Positions 17,701 to 25,461 are shown, counted from the stretch's first letter. The stretch: 64,000 nucleotides of DNA from an uncultured Oscillospiraceae bacterium (GCA_947631395.1 CANRLF010000006.1:28378-92377); one strand, 5' to 3'. A program made the numbers and translations. Notes: generated from the letters alone by a model not told the origin.

Positions 17701-18797
17701 GCCTTCGCCCCCTTGAACTCCAGCATTGTCAGAAAGCCCTCGTCGTTATTTAGCCGGTGGTGTACCTTGGTTATGAAATATGACCCGTCTATATTACCGT
17801 CCAGGGACTTCACCTCAAAATACCTGCCGGGGATGAGCTCCGGGATCCCAACGCATGTGGCCTCCCCCGAGACATAGCCCATGGCTATGGCGTTGAGCCG
17901 TACCTGCGCCAGATCCCGGCACTCCTGGGCGGTACGGACGTACTCGCTAAATTCCCGCAGGACGGCGTCCTTGAATTTCGGAGCCGTTTCCACGGCGGAC
18001 CTGCCGGCCCCGGGGGCGGTGACCCTTGAGCACTCGCCCTGAATGAACTTTTGGTTCACGTCCCTGCCCCAGACAACCACTCTGCCCACCTGGTCCTGAA
18101 GTGACAGGCGGCGGCGAAAGGCGAGCAGTCCGTTTTTCATGGACAGCGTCAGTATGGGGCTGGTGGAGGATGTCACGTCGTCAAAAATTATCTCGCCGTT
18201 CACGCACAACAGCGACTTGCAGTACCGCTCCGCCAGCAGACGCAGGTACCTAAAATCGTCCACCTGCTCCTTTATGGGCGGCACGTCCACCTCGGGGGCG
18301 GGTATTGCGCCGACCTTGGAGCTTTTGGCGTATCCGGCGGTGACGGCTTTGCCGACGATCTCCTCTACCACGTTCCTGGGCTTTTTCCTGCCGCCGTAAT
18401 ATGGCTCCCGGCAGCTCATCAAAAATCCCAGCCCATCAACGCCCGAGACTGTAAGTCTCAGGCTATGCTCGCTCATCTCCACGGAGCACTCGTCCACGTA
18501 TCCGTAAAAGACCTCCGTCTGCTTTACATAGCCGCACTTGACCGACAGCTTACTGCCGGTTTTTATACCGTTCACAAGGTCCCCCATGAACCTTGTCTTT
18601 GTCTGATCGTAGTAATTTGATACCGTGAAGCGGCATCCACCGGCGGAACCGTCGGCGCAGATGTCCACCTCCAGGCTGTCCAGGGGCAGCTCCGTGCTCT
18701 TGTACTCCCTGCCGTCGATCTTTACCGAGAAGGCCGCGCCGCGAAACTCGTCGTATTTTTTGCTCAGGGACTCGAATTTGTACTTTCCCTTGTCCAC
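17697..18797 (-). CDS. gp27-like hub protein (late control D type)
   Basis: 366 residues from a GTG at 18797 with AAAGGAGG about 10 nt upstream; the longer frame from 18866 has no ribosome binding site and would overlap the previous gene. Features are LPLDSLEVDICADGSAGGCRF, LVNGIKTGSKLSVKCGYV, a swivel-like region with VTVSGVDGLGFLMSCRE, then DFRYLRLLAERYCKSLLCVNG. This is the phage late control D/gp27 hub fold, a trimer between tube and spike. It supplies the first half of the Afp8/VgrG function and is followed by the spike gene with a 4-nt overlap. Confidence 0.85.
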   Translation of the reverse strand: MDKGKYKFESLSKKYDEFRGAAFSVKIDGREYKSTELPLDSLEVDICADGSAGGCRFTVSNYYDQTKTRFMGDLVNGIKTGSKLSVKCGYVKQTEVFYGYVDECSVEMSEHSLRLTVSGVDGLGFLMSCREPYYGGRKKPRNVVEEIVGKAVTAGYAKSSKVGAIPAPEVDVPPIKEQVDDFRYLRLLAERYCKSLLCVNGEIIFDDVTSSTSPILTLSMKNGLLAFRRRLSLQDQVGRVVVWGRDVNQKFIQGECSRVTAPGAGRSAVETAPKFKDAVLREFSEYVRTAQECRDLAQVRLNAIAMGYVSGEATCVGIPELIPGRYFEVKSLDGNIDGSYFITKVHHRLNNDEGFLTMLEFKGAKA

Positions 18798-18834
18798 GTG
18801 CCGCCCCCCTCCTTTAATCGAATGTATCGGGCCC

Positions 18835-19569
18835 TCACACCAGGGCCGGGACGGCCAGCCGGTCACCCGTCCGCAGGAGCCGCGGGTTCACTATGCCGTT
18901 GGCGTCCGCAATGGCCCGCCACAGCTCCGCCTGGCCGTACTCCTCCTCGGCGATGGACCAGAGGGTGTCGCCCTGCCTCACGGTGCGGAATTTGGTGGTG
19001 TCCGGGGAGTTTAAGGGGTTTAACTGTCTCACCCGTGACGGGTTTCGGGCCTCTATGAACTCGCAGTCCAGCCAGGCCCTGACGGGCATACCGAGCTCGT
19101 TGAACCTGACAAATGTCTGGGTACAGCTCACAAGCACGCCCTCAAAGGACAGAGAGTTCCACTCCAGCGTCAGCTTTGGCGGCCGATGCAGATCGGTATT
19201 TATATCCATAAGGGCGTATATCTTCCCCGTGTACTTCCGCACGTCCAGGAACTTGGCCGGCGCGGGTAGGACGCTGTTACCGGCGAATTTTAGCCTGTCG
19301 CCCATGGGGCCGCCCACCTCACTGCCGGCGGAGAGTGTGTCGAAAAAGAGCTTGAATTTCAGTGACTCCATCCCCGCGGTGACTGTCGTGACGTTACTTG
19401 ACTGGGCACCCACGCCCCGGGCCATGTTGGGCCTTACTCTCCGGCTCTGCACGTAGCTCTCCGGGTTGTACAGGACCTCGATGGGCATGAGGCCTGACGC
19501 CGGCTCCGGCGTTATCTTCAGCTTCTTCATCGGTGCCGCGGCGTATATGTTCGGACTGCCCAGGTACAT
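18835..19569 (-). CDS. LysM tube-base protein (Afp7-like)
   Basis: 244 residues. The N-terminal part (MKKLKITPEPASGLMPIEVLYNPESY, then VTAGMESLKFKLFFDTLSAG) is the CIS tube/Afp7 domain, with the NPESY motif seen in many such proteins. The C-terminal 50 residues (TVRQGDTLWSIAEEEYGQ, then WRAIADANGIVNP, GDRLAVP) are a LysM domain. In contractile tails the LysM protein joins the tube to the hub, like T4 gp53/P2 gpX, so cell-wall binding need not be its job. AAGGGGGGACGG precedes the ATG. The order LysM protein, hub, spike, gp25 matches other CIS loci. Confidence 0.85.
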   Translation of the reverse strand: MYLGSPNIYAAAPMKKLKITPEPASGLMPIEVLYNPESYVQSRRVRPNMARGVGAQSSNVTTVTAGMESLKFKLFFDTLSAGSEVGGPMGDRLKFAGNSVLPAPAKFLDVRKYTGKIYALMDINTDLHRPPKLTLEWNSLSFEGVLVSCTQTFVRFNELGMPVRAWLDCEFIEARNPSRVRQLNPLNSPDTTKFRTVRQGDTLWSIAEEEYGQAELWRAIADANGIVNPRLLRTGDRLAVPALV

Positions 19570-19656
19570 GTTCCGTCCCCCCTTTAGAAGGTCACGCGGT
19601 TTTGAATTTCCGACCGCGAAGGCCGACGCCCTTATTCTCAGCCGAGCGCCGTTGCG

Positions 19657-20814
19657 TCACAGTCCCAGCCTCCGGCGCTCACGGCGTATACGGTCCTCTA
19701 TCATCCTGTATACCTTGTCCGCCGTCCGGCGAAGCTCCGCGTCGCTTATGCGCGTACTCTCCGGCTCCTTGTAGTCCGGTGGGCGGAGCTCCTTCAACTG
19801 TGTGTCCGCCGGTAGGCGTCCAAGGCTCGGGGACGTCCACTCCACGGTGCCGGCGGTGGGCCCGTGACGGGTCTCGGGTGACGGCGTCTCCCGCGCCGTG
19901 AATTTCCGGAGGACGCCGGTGTCGCCGGGGCCCTCCCGCAAAAATCTCTGCGCCCATTCAGGGAGGCTCCCGAAGTAACCGCCGTCCGCGCTCCCGGGCT
20001 CTGCCTCCTCCACCGGGGCGACCTCTCGCTCCGGGCGGGCCTTATCATACATAAGCTCCACCGGCGGGGCGGAGGTGATTTTTTCACCGGCCACCGCCCG
20101 GCTCAGGGCCTTTGTCAGCTTGCTCTCAAGCTCCCGGGCTATTTTCCCGCCGGTCTGACCGGCGGTCCTCCCGGCGGCCTTATCTGCCGCGTCGCCGTAT
20201 CTGATGGCGAGTTCAGGCTCCGACCTGTTGCCGGCTATCTCCGGCCCAAGGGCGGCGATCAGCTTCTCGACATATATATCCCCGGCTCTGGACCAGGGCA
20301 GTCCCTCCTCCCGGAGGGTACGCAATTTTTCGGTAAATTCCCGGCTCATAAGCGCCACGGCCCCCGGGGCCGCAATGCCGCCTCTGGCGACGACAGTCAC
20401 CGGCACGGCGCTGTGGCGATTCACGGCCCGGAGGAGGTCTCCGCCGTTGAGCGATCTTTTCGCCCCCGCCCCGGACGGCGTCCGCGGCAGCATAAGCCGA
20501 CGGTATATGCGGATTATCCGCTCCCCGATGCGCTCCGCGGCCCTCATCCTCTCAGATGCGGACTTCTCCGACGGGGCCTCTATGGTGAGGTCGAGCTTCA
20601 CGTTCACCGTGGTTCCCGCCCTCCCCGCCGTATCTCGCGGTCGGGGCTCCGCCAACAGCTCCATCGGCGCATAGGGATATGCCCCCTCCGTCTGTCCCGT
20701 CCGGGCGAGGATCTCCTCCGCCAGGGCATGGCTCAGCGCGCCGAAGGGGGACAACGCGGGCTTATTTATGTCTGTAACGGCCATATTCGGCCGGATCACG
20801 GCAATACTGTCCAT
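19657..20814 (-). CDS. Unknown CIS protein, 385 residues
   Basis: The start is placed at the ATG at 20814, which overlaps the stop of the third tube gene (TGATG). No family was recognised. The chain is hydrophilic, rich in Arg, Ala, Glu and Pro, with helical stretches (SASERMRAAERIGERIIRIYRRL near the middle of the first third, and RRTADKVYRMIEDRIRRERRR at the end). It lacks a signal peptide and membrane segments. The spot between tube-like genes and the LysM protein is one where CIS loci often encode a poorly conserved accessory protein. It could be an assembly or length-control factor, and the basic C-terminal helix might bind partner or cargo. It is too short for a typical tape measure of a full-length particle. 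Confidence 0.5.
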   Translation of the reverse strand: MDSIAVIRPNMAVTDINKPALSPFGALSHALAEEILARTGQTEGAYPYAPMELLAEPRPRDTAGRAGTTVNVKLDLTIEAPSEKSASERMRAAERIGERIIRIYRRLMLPRTPSGAGAKRSLNGGDLLRAVNRHSAVPVTVVARGGIAAPGAVALMSREFTEKLRTLREEGLPWSRAGDIYVEKLIAALGPEIAGNRSEPELAIRYGDAADKAAGRTAGQTGGKIARELESKLTKALSRAVAGEKITSAPPVELMYDKARPEREVAPVEEAEPGSADGGYFGSLPEWAQRFLREGPGDTGVLRKFTARETPSPETRHGPTAGTVEWTSPSLGRLPADTQLKELRPPDYKEPESTRISDAELRRTADKVYRMIEDRIRRERRRLGL

Positions 20815-21233
20815 CAATAGCACCCGTTGTGGATAAGCACGACCTTTTCCACGAAAAGGTCCGCGTTGTTACTGTCCAGCTTAGGACCGATATACTTGAC
20901 CATATGCGCGCCCACCACCGACCAGACACGCTCCGTCTCGCCAAAGCTGTTGCGGAGGATGATGGTCCCCGCCAGGGGCATGTCCATTCCCGACAGGGTG
21001 GCAATCATTATGACGGAGGCCATGGCGGAATTTCTGACGGTCCCGTGGGTCAGCACCAGCTGTCCCGGCTTGGGCCCGTTGTAGAAAAACCTGGGGTAGT
21101 TGGAGCCCCCCTCGGTGTAGACCTGATAGTCGACCTCCATACCGAGGCCCTCCACACCCATGAATTGCCCCACGAGGCCTCCGGAGGCGCCTATTAATGA
21201 CACGTCAAAATACGCGCCCGACAGAGCATCCAT
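20814..21233 (-). CDS. Third tube-like (gp19 family) protein
   Basis: 139 residues: DALSGAYFDVSLIGASGGLVGQF, then MEVDYQVYTEGGSNYPRFF, then GQLVLTHGTVRNS. This follows the gp19/CIS tube layout, in which the G...VDYQVY stretch replaces the usual ET.EYREGG motif. CIS clusters often have three tube paralogues, one major (Afp1-like) and two minor (Afp5-like) used at the tube base. Its stop overlaps the next ATG by one nucleotide. Confidence 0.8.
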   Translation of the reverse strand: MDALSGAYFDVSLIGASGGLVGQFMGVEGLGMEVDYQVYTEGGSNYPRFFYNGPKPGQLVLTHGTVRNSAMASVIMIATLSGMDMPLAGTIILRNSFGETERVWSVVGAHMVKYIGPKLDSNNADLFVEKVVLIHNGCY

Positions 21234-21295
21234 CTGTGGCGTCCCCTTTCCTCATGCTCCCGCTCCGCTTTATTCCCGCGCGGGGACGCGCGGTC

Positions 21296-21787
21296 TCAGG
21301 CCCTGCCGCCGGACTCCCGCCTGATGCCGTCATAGGCGAGGGTGACGTCCTCCATCAGCACCTCGCTCCGGCCGGAGTCCATGGGCAACAGCTCGTAGGC
21401 GATGGGGTAGGCGTTCTTCAGCGTCCAGGTCACCGCCGGCTTCCCGCGGTCGTCTACCGCCGAGATGTCCAGGTCGCGCTTCAACTTCAGGCCCGTGGGC
21501 CCGGTAAGGTCCCCGGCCCCGGCGGCGAGGAGCCAGTCGAGGAACTTCAGCTCCCCCACCACGCCGAAGCTCAGGGTGACGGGGGCAAACTGAGTCAGCA
21601 CCGGGATGCCCGACAGCACCCCGCGTCCGTCATCTCCGGCCCGGGCTGTCACCTGTCGGACCTCCATTTTTATCCCGCTGATCCTCGTAAAAGCGGCCAC
21701 GGTCCTGCCCTCCAGCTTCACCAGGAAGCGGAAGGCCATGAGCGGCCGGCCGTATCCGTTTTGCTGGCCACTCTGATTTTCCGCCAT
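21296..21787 (-). CDS. Second tube-like (gp19 family) protein
   Basis: 163 residues. RFLVKLEGRTVAAFTRISGI, then MEVRQVTARAGDDGRG, then VTLSFGVVGELKFLDWLLA match the major tube protein 24559-type pattern, including the G(V/L)...FLDWL core. It has the same length as the first tube paralogue (163 residues). It lies 17 nt after the end of the shifted chaperone frame, and GGTGAGA upstream of the ATG is only a moderate ribosome site. It is probably a minor tube or tube-initiator ring. Confidence 0.8.
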   Translation of the reverse strand: MAENQSGQQNGYGRPLMAFRFLVKLEGRTVAAFTRISGIKMEVRQVTARAGDDGRGVLSGIPVLTQFAPVTLSFGVVGELKFLDWLLAAGAGDLTGPTGLKLKRDLDISAVDDRGKPAVTWTLKNAYPIAYELLPMDSGRSEVLMEDVTLAYDGIRRESGGRA

Positions 21788-21804
21788 TTTGTCTCACCGC
21801 GCTT

Positions 21805-22134
21805 TCAGCGAAATTCCACACTCTTTTTATCGTCGCCGCTGAGCTTCCTGTTTATCGCCGAGACCTCCCGGCACCAACGGCGGCGCTCCCAGTGGTCCAG
21901 GGCCATGAGCTCGTCGCCGGACCAGTGGAGATAATAGGCCAGAAACGCCATCTCCTGATAGAGACGGTCCTGGGGGTAGAGCGTGATCCCCCCTGTGGAC
22001 CTTTGGAACGGGCCTCCCTCCCGGCGGGGTATATCCCGCCAGTCCCACTCGCCGGACTCCTCCCATGGGGCCGGGACGCGCAGGGTGTTCAGCCACTCGT
22101 TATCACCGTCGGCCCACTCTAGCCCAGCAAAAAA
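21805..22134 (-). CDS. Open -1 frame extension of the tail assembly chaperone (DUF6760-like)
   Basis: This frame starts at the T-run of the chaperone gene and runs 109 codons to a TGA at 21805. No ATG, GTG or TTG is in frame until an internal ATG about 60 codons in, and that codon has GGAG directly against it, too close to use. The protein sequence looks real: tryptophan-rich (EWLNTLRVPAPWEESGEWDW), then DRLYQEMAFLAYYLHWSGDEL, then ALDHWERRRWCREVSAINRKL. The last part resembles the short DUF6760 proteins of CIS loci. The likely route to expression is a -1 shift at 22128-22134, giving a fused product of about 224 residues (117 from the first frame and 107 from this one). This mirrors the G/GT and E/E+E' proteins of phage tails. 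Direct proof is lacking. Confidence 0.7.
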   Translation of the reverse strand, partial: FFAGLEWADGDNEWLNTLRVPAPWEESGEWDWRDIPRREGGPFQRSTGGITLYPQDRLYQEMAFLAYYLHWSGDELMALDHWERRRWCREVSAINRKLSGDDKKSVEFR

Positions 22135-22478
22135 TCCAGCGGCACCTCCACGCGCTCGCCGCAGTGGGGACAGGTGAACTGGTAATGTGGCATCTCGGAC
22201 ATGTTTATGCGCTGATACATGTCCTGGAGATACGCAAGGTCCATGGTAAATAGTCCCTCGATCACGCGGGTGTTTACCACGCCCAGTGTCCCAAGCTTTG
22301 TGATCACGCGGCTGAGCAGGACGACGGTGAGGTAGCCCTGGTTCTGCTGGACCTTCGGATCCCGCAGGGGCAGTATCTCGTCGGCCGCGGTGGCCAGGCG
22401 CATGGTGCCCTTCTTATGGACGTTGCCTGACTGATCCACATAGCCCTTTGGTAGCTCAAACTCAAATTCTGTCTGCAT
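22119..22478 (-). CDS. Tail assembly chaperone (gp41/E type)
   Basis: 119 residues. FEFELPKGYVDQSGNVHKKG, MRLATAADEILPLRD, VVLLSRVITKLGTLG and INMSEMPHYQFTCPHCG fit the phage tail assembly chaperone family (TAC_7-like). In phages it coats or guides the tape measure while the tube grows. A single CxxC occurs near the end. It lies between tube paralogues, the usual chaperone position. The frame ends in TAG at 22119, only two codons after a T TTT TTG slip site, and the -1 frame is open for another 107 codons, so both a short and a long form are expected. Confidence 0.75.
   Translation of the reverse strand: MQTEFEFELPKGYVDQSGNVHKKGTMRLATAADEILPLRDPKVQQNQGYLTVVLLSRVITKLGTLGVVNTRVIEGLFTMDLAYLQDMYQRINMSEMPHYQFTCPHCGERVEVPLDFLLG
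22128..22149 (-). promoter_or_regulatory. Candidate programmed -1 frameshift site
   Basis: On the minus strand the heptamer T TTT TTG (22134-22128) is in the correct phase of the chaperone gene, on its codons Phe116 and Leu117. Slipping back one base gives TTT TTT and then continues into the open frame that ends at 21805. A Shine-Dalgarno-like GGAGG (22149-22145) lies exactly 10 nt upstream, as in the dnaX type of bacterial site. Twelve nt downstream, GGGCCGACG (22115-22107) can pair with CGTCCCGGCCC (22078-22068), with a two-base bulge. Confidence 0.65.
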
Positions 22479-22558
22479 GATCTTCCTCCCGGATAACTGT
22501 CCTCCGCGGGTCTTACGTCATCTCGTTCCACGTGCCGCGGAGGCGTATTGGATAATCC

Positions 22559-23050
22559 TCATATCGGCGAGGGCTCGCCGGCGGGCCCCGCGGGGATGTG
22601 CTCCAGGCCCTCGTGGCAAAGCTCCAGGGACTGGATCGCCACCTCGCCGCCCATACCGTTGAGATCCGGGGCGGTGTAGCCCACGGGCCAGGCGTTTATC
22701 AGGTTCCACTGGGGGCCGGGGGAGCCAGCGTCGTCAATGAGCGTGATGGTCACGTTATGGCGGACAAGGCCCGTAGGGGGCGCCGTATTTGTGGGCGCCA
22801 CGGAGTTGAGCCAGTCCAAAAACTCGCTGTCGTCGGACACGCCCCAGCGCAGAGTCACATTGCCGAATTTGGTGAGGCCGGGCAGCTTGCGGGGGGTGTT
22901 CCTGAGGTCATCGCCCTCGCGGTACTCAACGGCGTCGATAGTGGAGCTCATCCCTGAAACCTCAGAGAAACCCGCGCGGCTTATCCCATCGATCTCCACC
23001 TGATACCGAAATACTCTGTATGGATAATTGATGGCCATTGACTGTTTCAT
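22559..23050 (-). CDS. Major tube protein (Afp1-like, gp19 family)
   Basis: 163 residues. YPYRVFRYQVEIDGISRAGF, then VSGMSSTIDAVEYREGDDLRN, then PGLTKFGNVTLRWGVSDDSEFLDWLN are a textbook match to the inner tube protein of CIS and T4-like tails. It forms the hexameric rings of the tube inside the sheath. AAGGAAAGG lies just before the first ATG; the second ATG (residue 5) is a possible alternative start. It directly follows the sheath gene and should be made in large amounts. Confidence 0.9.
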   Translation of the reverse strand: MKQSMAINYPYRVFRYQVEIDGISRAGFSEVSGMSSTIDAVEYREGDDLRNTPRKLPGLTKFGNVTLRWGVSDDSEFLDWLNSVAPTNTAPPTGLVRHNVTITLIDDAGSPGPQWNLINAWPVGYTAPDLNGMGGEVAIQSLELCHEGLEHIPAGPAGEPSPI

Positions 23051-23077
23051 CCTTTCCTTTTGATCTTACCGGCGTCA

Positions 23078-24820
23078 TTACTCGGCGCCGCTGGCGGTCT
23101 TTTGAGTGATGCGGAAAATGACAAACTCGGCGGGTTTTACCGGCGCGATGCCGATCTGGCAGATAAGGCGGCCGTTGTCGATGTCGTCCTGGGTCATGGT
23201 GGTGGGGCCGCACTCCACAAAGAACGCCTCTGAGGGGCTGGTGCCCATCAGAGCTCCGTCCCGCCAGCAGGTGGCCAGGAACGACTCGATGGTGCGGGTC
23301 ACTCTTCCCCAGAGGACCTGGGAATTGGGCTCAAACACCACCCAGCTCGTGTTCGCCTTTATGGACTCCTCGATGTAGATAAAGAGCCTGCGGACGTTAA
23401 GGTATTTCCATAGGCCGTTGGAGCTTATGGTCCTGGCCCCCCATACACGGATGCCGCGGCCGGTAAAGGCGCGGATGAGGTTCACGCCGATGGGGTTCAG
23501 TATGTCCTGCTCGCCCTCGTTGTAAGCGCACGAAAGGCCGGTGCACCCGGCGACCACCTCGTTGGCGGGTGCCTTGTGGACGCCGCGGGAGTTGTCGGTC
23601 CGGGCGTATATACCGGCGATAGCGCCGGAGGGCGGGAAGTAGTTGCTGCGCTTGGCTCCGGCGTCGTACATCTCAAGCCAGGGGTGATACATGGCGGCGT
23701 AGGTGGAGTCGTACATATCCCGGAAGTTGGCCACGTCATTGGTGTTTTTCAGCTCCATTGGGACGTCGAGTATCGCAAAGCAACTCTTTTGGTTTTCGCA
23801 AAAGGCTATAAGGGCCGACTGGACCTCCGGCGCGGTGATACCGGGGACGGCCAGGATGGACACGCTGTTGTTCTCCAGGAATGCCTGAAGGCCGGTGCGC
23901 TTGCCCGGGCCGCCGTCGCTCCCGGTAAAGGTGTCGGGGGTGACGGTGAGTGTCGAGCCGTTGGAGCCTCCCTCAAGGGTCAGCTCCAGAGGATCCCCGG
24001 AGCCACCGCACTGCTCAAAGGGCGCCACGGCTTTGGGCGTCGGGTCGTCCTTGCCCTCCTTGTCCTCCTGGGAAGGCTTGTCCTCCGCAAGCTCCACCCT
24101 TATAAGGCCGCTTCTGGCCGTGCGTGTCAGGATGCTGTTCACCGCGCTGGGATCGAGCGACAGAGCCTCGTAGGTCTCCATATTGTCGCCCAGCCGCGCG
24201 TTGATAGTGATCTCGCAGGTGCGGATATATTTGTTGGTGTCGACCTTGCTGTCGGCCAGCTCCGCCGGGCACGGGCTATCAAGGGTGACGGTGTTGTCCA
24301 GAGCCCTCTTTACGGTGGCGTAGGTGGTGGTCTTGCCGTCATATAGCTCCACCACGTCACCGGCGTTGAAGCCCTCGGCGTTCTTCAGGGTCAGGGTCGC
24401 GTCCTGGACCTTCTCCACCCGGCTCTTGGCCTTGCTGGCCGGGACGATGGTCACCCGCAGGTCGTTCGCCCAGGAGCCCGGGTTGGCCGCGGTTATCGTC
24501 AGTACGCCCGACCGGATCGCGGCGGCCTGAGCCCCTTCCGGGGCCACCCGCATGATGTATGCCCTGGAACCGCCGTTCTGGAAAAACTGCTCCACCGCGT
24601 AGGGGAGAAAGCGGTTCACGCCGTACGCGGTCTCGCTGAGGTACCCGCCATACAGGCGCTTGTAGTCCGCAAAGCTTGTCACCAGCTGGGGCTGACCGAT
24701 GACCGGTCCACGCTCCGCCAGTCCCACAAATCCGGCGGTGCTGGTGCTCACGCCCTGCATGGGTGTCGCGCCGGAATCGTACTCCTCGACGTACACACCC
24801 GGGGAAAGATACTCTGCCAT
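23078..24820 (-). CDS. Contractile sheath protein
   Basis: 580 residues from the ATG at 24820, beginning MAEYLSPGVYVEEYDSG, the classic start of tail sheath proteins. Further marks are TAGFVGLAERGP, NRFLPYAVEQFFQNGGSRAYI, GIAGIYARTDNSRGVHKAPAN and GVNLIRAFTGRGIRVWGART, which belong to the sheath core that contracts. The insert between about 170 and 330 is variable. A GTG five codons upstream is in frame but lies inside a hairpin; the ATG fits the family start. The ribosome site GGAGGG is far from the ATG in linear distance but next to it if the 29-nt hairpin (24829-24857) is folded. Only one sheath gene is seen. Confidence 0.95.
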   Translation of the reverse strand: MAEYLSPGVYVEEYDSGATPMQGVSTSTAGFVGLAERGPVIGQPQLVTSFADYKRLYGGYLSETAYGVNRFLPYAVEQFFQNGGSRAYIMRVAPEGAQAAAIRSGVLTITAANPGSWANDLRVTIVPASKAKSRVEKVQDATLTLKNAEGFNAGDVVELYDGKTTTYATVKRALDNTVTLDSPCPAELADSKVDTNKYIRTCEITINARLGDNMETYEALSLDPSAVNSILTRTARSGLIRVELAEDKPSQEDKEGKDDPTPKAVAPFEQCGGSGDPLELTLEGGSNGSTLTVTPDTFTGSDGGPGKRTGLQAFLENNSVSILAVPGITAPEVQSALIAFCENQKSCFAILDVPMELKNTNDVANFRDMYDSTYAAMYHPWLEMYDAGAKRSNYFPPSGAIAGIYARTDNSRGVHKAPANEVVAGCTGLSCAYNEGEQDILNPIGVNLIRAFTGRGIRVWGARTISSNGLWKYLNVRRLFIYIEESIKANTSWVVFEPNSQVLWGRVTRTIESFLATCWRDGALMGTSPSEAFFVECGPTTMTQDDIDNGRLICQIGIAPVKPAEFVIFRITQKTASGAE

Positions 24821-24828
24821 GTTTCGTT

Positions 24829-24857
24829 GCTTCACGCCTTAGCGCAGGGCGTGAAGC
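24829..24857 (-). promoter_or_regulatory. Hairpin between the sheath ribosome binding site and its start codon
   Basis: Perfect 10-bp stem (arms 24829-24838 and 24848-24857, GGCGTGAAGC and its complement) with a 9-nt loop. On the minus strand it sits one base after GGAGGG (24859-24864) and eight bases before the ATG. Linear spacing is 38 nt; folded spacing is 9 nt. Confidence 0.7.
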
Positions 24858-24879
24858 GCCCTCCTTTCTGCCGTTGAAT

Positions 24880-24993
24880 TTATTTTTTATCGTCTATCTC
24901 CAAAAACGCGTCGCCGACGCGCATTAAGGACAATGCTCGCCCCGAAAGGGCCCATAGCCGCCCGGGCCGCATCTCCCGGTCTGTCAGGCTCAT
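24880..24993 (-). CDS. Possible 37-residue peptide before the sheath gene
   Basis: A short frame from an ATG at 24993 that overlaps the stop of the receiver-like gene (ATGA), with GAGGG 7 nt upstream. It encodes 37 residues, starting MSLTDREMRPGRLWALSG and ending EIDDKK. No family was recognised and no membrane helix is present. The coupled start is the main argument that it is real. It could be a leader peptide controlling the sheath. Confidence 0.4.
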   Translation of the reverse strand: MSLTDREMRPGRLWALSGRALSLMRVGDAFLEIDDKK

Positions 24994-25340
24994 CTCAAGT
25001 CCCTCAGAGCCAGCGCCATGCTCCTGACGACCTTGGCGAAGGTGATGGGCCTTACAATAAAGTCCGAGCAGTGGATCCGAACGCCCTCTGTGGCGTACTC
25101 GCCGTTGTCGTCCACCAGTATGACCCGGCGCCGCCGTTCCCGGAGCTTCCTTGCCGACAGGAACCCGGCCCTCCCCCCAAAGCACACGAAGGCTATGTCA
25201 ATGTCCGCGCCGTCAAGCTCCTCCGGGGTCCGAAAGCACTCAATATCCGCAGCGATGCCGTAAAGCAGGCAATACTGCCTTATCCACTCCCTGAGCTCAT
25301 CCGCGGTGGCCGCGGACCCGTCACATACGGCGATCCTCAT
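24990..25340 (-). CDS. Degenerate LytTR-type receiver-like protein
   Basis: 116 residues from the ATG at 25340 with GGAGG upstream. The pattern MRIAVCDGS, then DIDIAFVCFGG, then RVILVDD and DFIVRPI follows that of the AgrA/LytTR receiver fold. The phospho-acceptor Asp is replaced by Cys53, the switch Thr/Ser by Asp, and the conserved Lys by Arg97; one acidic residue of the pair is also gone. No LytTR DNA-binding domain follows. It is the first gene of the CIS operon and is coupled to the 37-residue frame. It may act as a protein-binding pseudo-receiver. The fold is inferred from short motifs. Confidence 0.6.
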   Translation of the reverse strand: MRIAVCDGSAATADELREWIRQYCLLYGIAADIECFRTPEELDGADIDIAFVCFGGRAGFLSARKLRERRRRVILVDDNGEYATEGVRIHCSDFIVRPITFAKVVRSMALALRDLR

Positions 25341-25432
25341 GGCAGTCCTCCTCAGGGCATACACTCTGTCCTCCGGCGGGGCATTTCCCCATTTTTCGAC
25401 ACGGTATCGCCCCATACACTTTTACTAAATAC

Positions 25433-25461
25433 ATTATACTACTCACATTTTCCCTTTTGCG
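25433..25461 (-). promoter_or_regulatory. Weak candidate promoter of the CIS operon
   Basis: A perfect TATAAT on the minus strand (25438-25433) lies about 95 nt before the first gene, but no good -35 is present at 16-18 nt (CGCAAA is the nearest). An activator or another sigma factor may be needed. Confidence 0.3.

Noticed and set aside
21827..22096. 89-codon frame on the minus strand overlapping the chaperone extension
   Set aside because: Its product is low-complexity Pro/Gly/Arg. The neighbouring frame encodes the Trp-rich DUF6760-like sequence and is the real one.
1..25340. Prophage instead of a CIS
   Set aside because: No capsid, portal, terminase, integrase or lysis gene occurs in 25 kb. 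DUF4255, DUF4280, three tube paralogues and the ATPase are CIS marks. The end of the cluster is outside the window, so a larger phage element is not fully excluded.
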